NCBI RefSeq assembly: GCF_030406605.1
Contig: NZ_CP129104.1
Span: forward strand, 372,001 to 436,000
DNA: 64,000 bases
Source of the DNA: Curtobacterium sp. 458
Lineage (GTDB): Bacteria; Actinomycetota; Actinomycetes; Actinomycetales; Microbacteriaceae
Reading direction: 5' to 3'
The position numbers and the translations under genes are program-made. The notes beneath the pieces are model-generated. The model had not been told where the DNA came from and did no database searches. It saw nothing but the letters and a program-made list of their open reading frames with translations. Shown here piece after piece: positions 18,567 through 25,968 of this stretch. How positions within the stretch are numbered: the first letter of the stretch is position 1; each line of letters opens with the position of its first letter.

Positions 18567-21548
18567 TCAGACCGTCGTCGTCACGCGCGACCCGCCGTCC
18601 GGCGTCCGGCGCACCGCGATGCGCTCGGGGATCCGCTGCTTGAGCTCCTCGACGTGGCTGACGATCCCCACCTGACGACCGCCGGCGGTCAGCCGTGACA
18701 GCTGCACGAGCACGCCGTCGAGCGCCTCCGGGTCGAGCGTGCCGAAGCCCTCGTCCACGAACAGCGTGCCGAGCGACACCCCACCCGCCTCGGCCTGCAC
18801 GACGTCGGCGAGCCCGAGCGCGAGGCACAGCGACACCGTGAAGGTCTCACCGCCGGACAGGCTGCGCGGATCACGGACGGTGTCGGTCGTGTGGTCGTGC
18901 ACCGCGAGCGCCAAGCCGGTCCGACGGGCCCGCGACCCGGACTCGCGCTCGTCGGAGGTCTCGAGGGTGAACCGTCCGGCGAGCATGCCGCGGAGTCGGT
19001 CGTTCGCCGCCGCGACGACGTCCTCGAAGCGGCGCATCAGCACGTAGGTCCCGAGGGTGATGCCGGACGGGTTGGCGGCCGTCGCACCGTTCGCGACGTC
19101 GGCCAGCCGGACCACCGCTCGGCTGCGAGCACTGGTGTCGTCACGCGCCCGCACCGCCCCGGCCAGCTCGGCGGCGCAGCGCTGCACGGCGGTCGACCGA
19201 TCGGTGGCGGTGACCGCGGCCCGGGTCGCCTCGTCGAGCAGATCGGTGGCCCGCTCCCGTTCCGCTGCGGCGCCCACGACGTCGAACTCGGCGTCGGCAT
19301 CGGCTGCGGCTGCCTGCACCGCGGGGTCGGCGAGGCCCGCGTCGACGGCGCCCCGGGCGGCGATCGCGTCGTCGACCATCTGCCGCAGCTGGCTTCCTGC
19401 GGCGTCGTCCAGCAACGCCGCACGTGCGTCGGAGACCTCGTCGAAGCCGTGCTCCTCGAGGGCGGCGTCGACCTCGACGGTGCGGTCGGCCACGACCCGG
19501 TCGTCCTGGTCCACCGCGGCGTCGGCCCGGACCACGGCGCCGAGCACCGCGACGTGCGCCTCGATCGCACGGACCACCGGAGCGAGCGCCGAGCCGCCCT
19601 CGACACCCGGGACGGGCACGACGGTCAGCCGAGCGACCGCGCCGCTGATCGCCTCGGTGTCCTCACGCAGCCGCTCGGCGTCGGCCTCGACGGCGGTGGC
19701 CAGCACGGCACGGCGGGTCTCTGCGTCGTTGCGGGCGCGTTCGCTCGCGCGCGTGGCCTCGTCGAAGGTGGTCAGTTCGCGGTCAAGGGCGACGGCCGTC
19801 CGGGAGGCGTCCTGCGCGGCCGACACCGCGGCGGTGGCGCGGTCGAACGCCGCGGCGAGGTCGGCGTCGTCCAGGCCACCCACCGCGTCGGCGAGCCGTC
19901 GGTGCTCGGCCTCCGCGACGCGGAGGTCGGCAGCGGCGTCGCCGAGGGCTGCCTCCGCCGCACGAGCGCGGTCGGCCGCCTGGTCGACGGCGTCGGTGGT
20001 GGGGTGGTCGTCCTTCGGGGCAGCCGGGACAGGGTGCTCGACGGCACCGCAGACCGGGCACGGGGAACCGTCTTCGAGGGCGGCTCCGAGTTCCCCGGCG
20101 AGCCCCGCGATGCGGCGGTCCCGCAGGTCACGCTCGGTCGCCAGGGCGGACTCGGCGGCGGTCCGGGCGGCGGCCACAGCCTGTTCCGCTCCGGACCGGC
20201 GTCGGGCGGCCTCCGCGAGGGCCGCTCGCTCGCGGCGGGCGACCACGAGCCGTTCGACCTCGTGTTCGGCAGCCGTGCAGCCGGCAGCCGTCTCCGCCGC
20301 CGCGGCTGCCCGGGCGACGAGCTCGGCGCGACGCGCGGGTCGTCCCTGCAGCTCACGGTCGCGTTCGGCCACGTGGTCCCCGAGTGCCGCGAGGTCGCGG
20401 CGGGCGGCGTCGAGCGCGGTCGTCCGGGCATCGATCCGGGCGGCGAGGTCGACGAGGTGGCGCTCGGCCTCGACCGAGGCGCGGAGTCGTTCTGCGAACG
20501 CTCCGACGTCGGCCCCGTGCTCGAGTCCGTGCCGTTCGCGGAGCGTGGCCGCGTCGGCCCGCGCTGCGGCGGCTCGGTCGCGCGCGGCGTCGAGGCTGTC
20601 CGCGAAGGACACCACCCGGGCTGCCCGGGTCGACCGCTCGAGCTGCTGCCGGGCGGCCTCGACCTCGCCGGAGCCCGCGTCGAGGGCGGCCAGTCGCGCG
20701 AGGAGGTCGCGACGGCGCACCACCGCGGTCGCGCGCGCCCGGAGCAGCGCCTCGTGTTCGGCGGCGGCCCGGGCAGCGGCGGCGGCATCGGCCCGCACAC
20801 CCTCGGCACGCTGTGCTGCGTCCCGGAGCGCGTCGACCGTGCCGGGGACGTCGGACTCGGTCGCGGTGTCGACGTCCGCCGCCTGGGCGAACCGGGCGAG
20901 CGCGTCGCGGACCCGGGCGTCCGCACCCTCGACCTCGGCCAGGACGGCCCGACGGCGTGCGGCGAGCTCCTCGGCGGTGCGGTCGTAGACCTGCGTGCCG
21001 AAGAGCGACTGCAGGAGCTTCCGACGGTCCTCACCCGGTGAGCGGAGGAACCGGGCGAACTCCCCCTGCGGCAGCACGACCGTCTGGAGGAACTGCGCAC
21101 GGTCGAGCCCGACGATGCGGGCGATCTCGGCTCCGACCTCCGGGATGCGGGCCGACAGGGGTTCGCCCGCGGGGTCGGACGGCCCGGCGAGCCGGAGGAG
21201 CTGTGCCGATGCCTGCTGCTTGACCGTGCCGGTCCCGCGCTGCTTCGGGCGGTCGTACTGCGGGGTCCGCCGGACGCGGAACACCCCGGCGCCGGTCTCG
21301 AAGACGAGCTCGACGTACGGTTCGACCGACGGGTCGGCGTGCTGGCTGTGCAGTCGGTCGTTGCTCGCGTCCGCACCGGCGAGCCCGCCGTACAGGGCGA
21401 ACACGACGGCGTCGATGATGGTCGACTTGCCCGAACCCGTCGGGCCCTCGAGCAGGAACACCCCGGACGCGGCGAGCGCGGCGAAGTCGATCGTCACCGT
21501 GTCCGGGTACGGCCCGATCGCGCGGAGTTCGAGGCGGTGCAGGTACAT
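18567..21548 (-). CDS. sbcC: SbcC-like SMC-family nuclease subunit (Rad50 homologue)
   Basis: 993 residues. Walker A GPTGSGKST lies near residue 36, two long Ala/Arg/Glu-rich coiled coils flank a zinc hook (CPVCGAVEHP, about residue 496), then the ABC signature SLSGGETFTVSL (about 896) and Walker B LFVDEGFGTLD (about 930). With SbcD it forms the ATP-driven nuclease that opens DNA hairpins and protein-blocked ends, which is relevant in a genome so rich in palindromes. Its ATG overlaps the sbcD stop (TGATG). Confidence 0.95.
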   Translation of the reverse strand: MYLHRLELRAIGPYPDTVTIDFAALAASGVFLLEGPTGSGKSTIIDAVVFALYGGLAGADASNDRLHSQHADPSVEPYVELVFETGAGVFRVRRTPQYDRPKQRGTGTVKQQASAQLLRLAGPSDPAGEPLSARIPEVGAEIARIVGLDRAQFLQTVVLPQGEFARFLRSPGEDRRKLLQSLFGTQVYDRTAEELAARRRAVLAEVEGADARVRDALARFAQAADVDTATESDVPGTVDALRDAAQRAEGVRADAAAAARAAAEHEALLRARATAVVRRRDLLARLAALDAGSGEVEAARQQLERSTRAARVVSFADSLDAARDRAAAARADAATLRERHGLEHGADVGAFAERLRASVEAERHLVDLAARIDARTTALDAARRDLAALGDHVAERDRELQGRPARRAELVARAAAAAETAAGCTAAEHEVERLVVARRERAALAEAARRRSGAEQAVAAARTAAESALATERDLRDRRIAGLAGELGAALEDGSPCPVCGAVEHPVPAAPKDDHPTTDAVDQAADRARAAEAALGDAAADLRVAEAEHRRLADAVGGLDDADLAAAFDRATAAVSAAQDASRTAVALDRELTTFDEATRASERARNDAETRRAVLATAVEADAERLREDTEAISGAVARLTVVPVPGVEGGSALAPVVRAIEAHVAVLGAVVRADAAVDQDDRVVADRTVEVDAALEEHGFDEVSDARAALLDDAAGSQLRQMVDDAIAARGAVDAGLADPAVQAAAADADAEFDVVGAAAERERATDLLDEATRAAVTATDRSTAVQRCAAELAGAVRARDDTSARSRAVVRLADVANGATAANPSGITLGTYVLMRRFEDVVAAANDRLRGMLAGRFTLETSDERESGSRARRTGLALAVHDHTTDTVRDPRSLSGGETFTVSLCLALGLADVVQAEAGGVSLGTLFVDEGFGTLDPEALDGVLVQLSRLTAGGRQVGIVSHVEELKQRIPERIAVRRTPDGGSRVTTTV

Positions 21549-22711
21549 CAGCGGTCCCCCTCGGTCTGCAGTGCCCGCGCGGCGGACTCGTACGCCTCGG
21601 TCAGGACGGCGCGGTCGTCATCGTCGGGCGCGGCTCCGGTCGCGAAGGTGACGAAGTCGGCTGCGACCTCGACCGGGTCGGACGTCGCCGTGACCGCACG
21701 CGCTGCCGGACGTGCGGCGGCGGCGGCCGGCTCGTGCGTGATGGCGAGGGCGTGCGGCAGGTGGTCCTTGACGCGCTGGTACATCCGTTCGGGGTGGACG
21801 GTGTCGGTGACCGCGACGCGGACCCAGGCGTCCGCGTGGTCCGCGAACGCTCCGGACTCGATGTCGGCGATGGGCGCCCGGACGTCGACGAGCCGCCGTG
21901 GCACGGGCGTGGGCAGCAGCTCGACCGCGACGCTGCCGTCCGCCGCGAGGTCCACCAGGGTGACGGACTTCGCCTGGTGCCGCTCCCCGAAGGAGAAGGC
22001 GAGGGGTGAGCCGGCGTACCGGACCCGGTCGCCGTCACCGACGCGCTGCGGGCCGTGCAGGTGCCCGAGGGCGACGTAGTCGAACCCGTCGAAGGTCGAC
22101 CGCGCGACCATGTCGACACCGCCGACGCGGATGTCCTGCTCGCTGTCGCTCGGTTCGGCGCCGCCCACGAAGGCGTGTGCGACGACGACGCTCCGCGTGC
22201 CGGGCCGCGTGGCGAGGTCGGCGCGGATGCGACCGGTGGCCGCACCGACGACTGCCTGGTGGGACCGGGCGAGGGGCTCGTCCGGGACCGCGGCGAGCGC
22301 CCACCGGGTGAGGTCGGGGTGGAGGTACGGGATGCCGTACACGGCGAGGGCACCCGACGGGTCGTCCACGAGCACGGGCGTCGCGATGCCGGCGGGTTCG
22401 GCGAGGATGCGGACGCGGGAGGCCATGACCCCTGCCCCGAACCCGAGCCGGGCCGCGGAGTCGTGGTTGCCGGGGGTGATCACGACGGTCGCGTGCTCGG
22501 CGAGGCGTTCGAGCGCACCGGAGAGCATGCGGACTGCTTCGACCGGCGGGATCGCGCGGTCGTAGACGTCACCGGCGACGACGACGAGGTCGACCGACCG
22601 CGCGCGGACGACGTCGACGAGGTGGTCGAGGAAGGCGGCCTGGTGGTCGAGCAGGTCTGCGCCCAGGAGGGTCCGACCGAGGTGCCAGTCGCCGGTGTGC
22701 AGGATCCGCAT
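21548..22711 (-). CDS. sbcD: SbcD-like exonuclease subunit (Mre11 homologue)
   Basis: 387 residues. The metallophosphoesterase motifs are all present: GDWHLG, GDVYDR, GNHDSAAR, HAFVGG and GHLHGPQ. The C-terminal capping region ends LQTEGDR. ATG at 22711 lies 6 bases after TACCGT on this strand, so I prefer it to the longer frame at 22744. One-base overlap with sbcC. Confidence 0.95.
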   Translation of the reverse strand: MRILHTGDWHLGRTLLGADLLDHQAAFLDHLVDVVRARSVDLVVVAGDVYDRAIPPVEAVRMLSGALERLAEHATVVITPGNHDSAARLGFGAGVMASRVRILAEPAGIATPVLVDDPSGALAVYGIPYLHPDLTRWALAAVPDEPLARSHQAVVGAATGRIRADLATRPGTRSVVVAHAFVGGAEPSDSEQDIRVGGVDMVARSTFDGFDYVALGHLHGPQRVGDGDRVRYAGSPLAFSFGERHQAKSVTLVDLAADGSVAVELLPTPVPRRLVDVRAPIADIESGAFADHADAWVRVAVTDTVHPERMYQRVKDHLPHALAITHEPAAAAARPAARAVTATSDPVEVAADFVTFATGAAPDDDDRAVLTEAYESAARALQTEGDR

Positions 22712-22778
22712 GCCGTCACGGTAGCGCCGTCCACGGACATCCACGGGCGCCCCGCGCGACCTGTGGACGACGGTCCGG

Positions 22779-23966
22779 TCAGGCGCAGGTGGCGGACGTG
22801 ATCCCGAGGAGCGATGCCACCTTCACGCGGACCGTCGGCGTGCTCACGGTGGTCCACGATCCGCCGAGGTTCGTGCGGAGGGTCAGTGTGTAGGTGGTCC
22901 CGAGGTCGAGCAGCCCACTCCCCTGGTAGGAGAGTGACCTGGCGTCGCCGGACGCGGTCGCGACCTGGGTGTTCCCGACCAGGAGGTCGAACGAGTTCGG
23001 CGTCCCGATGCCTGTCGGGTACGTCCACGCGATCGTGACCGTGTTCGACGTGGCCTGGGTGCAGGTCAGCGTCAGCACACTCGCCGCGGTCGCCGCCCCG
23101 TAGGTCGACGCCGCGCTCGTCGTCCGTGAGAACGGCGCCGCCACGGCCGGCGGCGACAGCAGTGTGCCGAGCCCGACGGTCAGCACGACCACGGCGGCCC
23201 CGCCGCCGAGGCGGCGCACCCGCCGGACCCTCCGGTCACGTCGACGGAGCGAGCGCCGGGTGACGGTCGTGCCACCGCCGGACGGGAGGGACGGTGCGGG
23301 CCCGCCCCGTGCCTCCAGGCCGTCACCCGGTCGCGCCGGACCGTCAGCGCTGTCCGTGGGCTCGCCACCCGCGTCGCCGCCGTCCGCGTCGTCTCCGTCG
23401 GCGTCGTCGCCGGCCGCGAAGCGACGGAGCGACCCGTCCACGGCGCACAGCGCGAGGACGGCCGCGAACCCGAGGCCGAGCAGCGCGAGCCGGACCCACT
23501 CGCCCTCGCGGAGCCAGGTGATCGGCGCCGCGACGAACGGGATCCGCAGGAACGCCACCCCGTGCACGGCCTCGGGCTCGAGCGGCGTGGAGTCGGCCTG
23601 CGGGTTGGCGTCGCCCTTCGTGACGAGTGTGCCGCGGGGGCCCTCCTCGACGTAGCGGTGCATCCGCAGGTGCCCCGGCTGGTCGGGGTCGTCGGCGAGC
23701 AGGATCCTGCCCGGTCGGACCTCGGCGGGCGGCACCGGGCGCGAGACCACGACGTCGCCCGGGACGAGCCGTGGCTCCATCGACCCGGTCATCACCGTGG
23801 TCGGCTGCCACCCGATGAGTGCAGGGGCGGCGGCCCAGAGCGCGAGACCGAGCACGGTGGCGACCACGCCGCGGGCGAGCGTCCCGACGACGACGCGCCC
23901 CCAGTCGACGGCGTCGTGGAACGCACTGCGCGGTGTGCTGCCACCGGGCACGGCGATGCTGACCAC
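22779..23966 (-). CDS. SipW-type signal peptidase fused to a secreted fibronectin-like domain
   Basis: 395 residues in two parts. Residues 1-185 are an S26B signal peptidase: helix at 25-52, Ser62 in TGSMEP, His103 in RMHRYVEE in place of the lysine of LepB, the TKGDANPQAD block and a second membrane helix (about 160-180). Then comes an acidic linker (187-235) that holds a copy of the palindrome family, a strongly basic stretch, a hydrophobic segment ending AVAAPFS, and a C-terminal beta domain of about 140 residues. The second part looks like a complete signal-peptide protein in its own right. GTG at 23966 follows GGAGGTCCTC. It sits 42 bases after the TasA-like gene, its likely substrate. 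Confidence 0.8.
   Translation of the reverse strand: MVSIAVPGGSTPRSAFHDAVDWGRVVVGTLARGVVATVLGLALWAAAPALIGWQPTTVMTGSMEPRLVPGDVVVSRPVPPAEVRPGRILLADDPDQPGHLRMHRYVEEGPRGTLVTKGDANPQADSTPLEPEAVHGVAFLRIPFVAAPITWLREGEWVRLALLGLGFAAVLALCAVDGSLRRFAAGDDADGDDADGGDAGGEPTDSADGPARPGDGLEARGGPAPSLPSGGGTTVTRRSLRRRDRRVRRVRRLGGGAAVVVLTVGLGTLLSPPAVAAPFSRTTSAASTYGAATAASVLTLTCTQATSNTVTIAWTYPTGIGTPNSFDLLVGNTQVATASGDARSLSYQGSGLLDLGTTYTLTLRTNLGGSWTTVSTPTVRVKVASLLGITSATCA
23281..23324. repeat. GGGAGG/GCCTCC palindrome inside the signal peptidase linker
   Basis: Imperfect 44-base palindrome (GACGGGAGGGACGGTGCGGG and, on the other arm, CCCGCCCCGTGCCTCCAGGC) read in frame as DGLEARGGPAPSLPS at residues 215-229. It falls exactly between the peptidase part and the secreted part. 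Confidence 0.7.
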
Positions 23967-24008
23967 GAGGACCTCCGACGGGGAGCGCGACGACGGGAGC
24001 GGGACGGC

Positions 24009-24608
24009 TCAGCTGTTCTGGGCCTCCCAGGTGAAGCCGAGGGCCGCGGTGCCGCCCTGGATCGAGTTCGGCGCGGACGTCGGCACCGTGTACGAGAAGC
24101 GGTAGACACGGGTCTCGGAGGCCGTGCCGGTCGGGGCCCAGGTGCCGACGCCGGTGGCGAAGTTCGTCGAGGCCGACCCGAAGCCGGCGACGGTGCCGGA
24201 GTAGAGCGTGCCGCTCGTGGTCGCCGGGGTGAAGCCTGTGCAGGAGCCGAAACCGCCGCCGGTGCCCTGCTCGACGGTGAGGTTGATGTTCGTCGCGAGG
24301 GCGTTGGTCGTGGCGGCGTTCGTGCCGTAGAGCTTGACGGTCGAGGGCAGCGAGCCGGTGGAGGTCACGGCGATGCAGTTCGTGCCGGTCGACCCCGGCT
24401 TGAGGCCGGTCGCGGTGAAGAGTGCGGTGTTGTTGTCGTCGTCGGTGAGTGCGACGGTGCCGGCGGTCCAGTTGCTCGTCGGGTTGACGGTGGTGGCCGA
24501 GAAGGCCGAGTACGAGGCGGTCGAGACGACGACACCCGACGCGACGAGTGCGGCGGGGACGGCGATCCAGGCGGCGAGACGGGCGGCGCGAGGGGTGACA
24601 CGGGACAT
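24009..24608 (-). CDS. SipW-dependent-type secreted protein (TasA/camelysin-like)
   Basis: 199 residues. The signal region (RLAAWIAVPAALVASGVVV) is followed by STASYSAFSATTVNPTSNW, the AFSAtT...W pattern seen just after the cleavage site in TasA/camelysin-type proteins. The rest is Ser/Thr/Gly-rich beta sequence with two cysteines (TNCIAV, GSCTGF) that could pair. Known relatives form surface fibres or are envelope-bound proteases; which applies here cannot be said. ATG at 24608 follows GGAG. The SipW-like peptidase gene lies directly downstream. Confidence 0.7.
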   Translation of the reverse strand: MSRVTPRAARLAAWIAVPAALVASGVVVSTASYSAFSATTVNPTSNWTAGTVALTDDDNNTALFTATGLKPGSTGTNCIAVTSTGSLPSTVKLYGTNAATTNALATNINLTVEQGTGGGFGSCTGFTPATTSGTLYSGTVAGFGSASTNFATGVGTWAPTGTASETRVYRFSYTVPTSAPNSIQGGTAALGFTWEAQNS

Positions 24609-24687
24609 GTGTGTGCTCCAGCGGAGAAGAGATCTGATCGGTGGTCGGCCCGGACCCGCGGTGGTTGGTCGCGCTGCGTGCCGTGGT

Positions 24688-24798
24688 GATGATCGAGGTG
24701 AGCGACCATCGCGTTGTTACGATCATCAAGATACTTGCTCGTCGTGCGTCTCACAAGACGAGGAACACCCCCTGTTCCGGGGGTGGTTCAATCATTGA
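24688..24798. promoter_or_regulatory. dyad-rich divergent region, TasA-like gene and MarR gene
   Basis: This AT-richer stretch holds GATGATCG/CGATCATC (24688-24695, 24720-24727), GGAACA-CCCCC-TGTTCC (24762-24778) and TCAATCATTGA (24788-24798). The first is on the TasA-like side; the last resembles MarR-type half-sites and lies upstream of the MarR gene. It suggests that the regulator controls both directions. Exact promoter hexamers are uncertain. Confidence 0.5.
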
Positions 24799-24863
24799 GA
24801 TACCTGGAAGATGAGCACCACGTCGTGCACGCCGCACCGACGCCCCCACCCGAGAGAACCGTG

Positions 24864-25379
24864 ATGACGGACCCTGCCCCAGTGCTCCCCGCCCGCCGGG
24901 CCGACGTGCTGCCCCCCGCGCCCGTCTCCCCCGACGTCGTCGCCCCCGCGCCCGATGCAGACCTCACGCGACTCCTCACCGCGTTCCGCCTGTTCCAGGC
25001 ACAGCACGCGCGGGCCCTCGACCACGAGAGCGTCGCCAACGGCCTCGGCCCGACCGACGCCCGCTTCCTCTTCCACCTCGCAGCGGCCGACGGCGAGGGC
25101 ATCACCCCGAAGCAGGCCGGTGCGCACCTCGAGCTGTCGACGGGCGCGATGACGTCGCTCATCGACCGGCTCGAGCGCCGCGGACACCTGGAACGACGTC
25201 CGAACCCGACCGATCGGCGGAGCATCCTCCTGCACCTCACCCCGTCCGGGGTGGCGGTCGCCGAGACGATCGGTGCACGCTGGGTCGACGCGTTCCGGCA
25301 GGTCGTGCCGCCGGGTGAGCGCGCCGCCCTCGCCGCGGTCCTCGACGAGGTGGGCTCCGCCCTCGCGCGACGCGCGTAG
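24864..25379 (+). CDS. MarR-family transcriptional regulator
   Basis: 171 residues with the winged helix GITPKQAGAHLELSTGAMTSLIDRLERRGHLERR followed by the wing NPTDRRSILLHLT. The first 30 residues are Pro/Ala-rich. ATG at 24864 (or GTG 24861) follows GAGAGAACC; the frame is open to 24714 but that stretch is the operator region. Its TAG stop (25377-25379) is part of the TAGCGT box of the next gene. Possible controller of the surface-protein locus opposite. Confidence 0.85.
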   Translation: MTDPAPVLPARRADVLPPAPVSPDVVAPAPDADLTRLLTAFRLFQAQHARALDHESVANGLGPTDARFLFHLAAADGEGITPKQAGAHLELSTGAMTSLIDRLERRGHLERRPNPTDRRSILLHLTPSGVAVAETIGARWVDAFRQVVPPGERAALAAVLDEVGSALARRA

Positions 25380-25389
25380 CGTCGCGGGC

Positions 25390-25899
25390 ATGACCCCCTC
25401 CGAACTCCTCACCGAAGCGTTCTCCCGTGTGCCGGAGACGATCGGCCGTGCCCTCGACGGACTCTCCGAGGACCAGCTCGCCGCACGTCCGGCCGCCGGC
25501 GCGAACACCCTCGCGTGGCTCGCCTGGCACGCCGCACGCGGCCAGGACACCCAGGTCGCCGACCTCGCCGGGTCCGAGCAGGTCTGGACCGCGGACGGCT
25601 GGGCCGACTGGTTCGGCCTGCCCTTCCCGACCGAGGCGCTCGGCTACGGCATGTCCCGCGACGACGTCGGCCGGGTGCGGGCGTCGGCGGAGCTGTTGAC
25701 CGGCTACCTCGACGCGGTGACGGCCAGGACCGTCGAGTACCTCGCCACGCTCGCACCGGAGGACCTCGACACCGTGGTCGACGACGCGTGGGACCCGCCG
25801 GTGACGGCGGGCGTCCGGCTCGTCAGCATCCTCGACGACTGCGTCCAGCACGCCGGCCAGGCCGGTTACGTGCGCGGTCTGCTCTTCTTCAACCGCTGA
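25390..25899 (+). CDS. DinB-superfamily protein (DUF664-like)
   Basis: 169 residues, four-helix bundle. Metal-type histidines are visible in LAWLAWHAARGQD and VQHAGQAGYVRGLLFF, the spacing typical of the DinB/DUF664 group; actinobacterial relatives include mycothiol-dependent enzymes. ATG at 25390 is 7 bases after TAGCGT (25377-25382), which overlaps the MarR stop. Reaction unknown. Confidence 0.8.
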   Translation: MTPSELLTEAFSRVPETIGRALDGLSEDQLAARPAAGANTLAWLAWHAARGQDTQVADLAGSEQVWTADGWADWFGLPFPTEALGYGMSRDDVGRVRASAELLTGYLDAVTARTVEYLATLAPEDLDTVVDDAWDPPVTAGVRLVSILDDCVQHAGQAGYVRGLLFFNR

Positions 25900-25910
25900 C
25901 GCGGCAGCAA

Positions 25911-25958
25911 GACGGACGGGAGGCACGGTGCCAGCTGGCACCGTGCCTCCCGTCCGTC
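25911..25958. terminator. perfect 48-bp palindrome, bidirectional terminator
   Basis: Each half is GACGGACGGGAGGCACGG plus TGCCAG; the two halves are exact reverse complements with no spacer. It lies between the convergent DinB and DEAD-box genes, 11 bases from each. The cleanest copy of the conserved-arm family. Confidence 0.85.
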
Positions 25959-25968
25959 GTTCCGCGCG

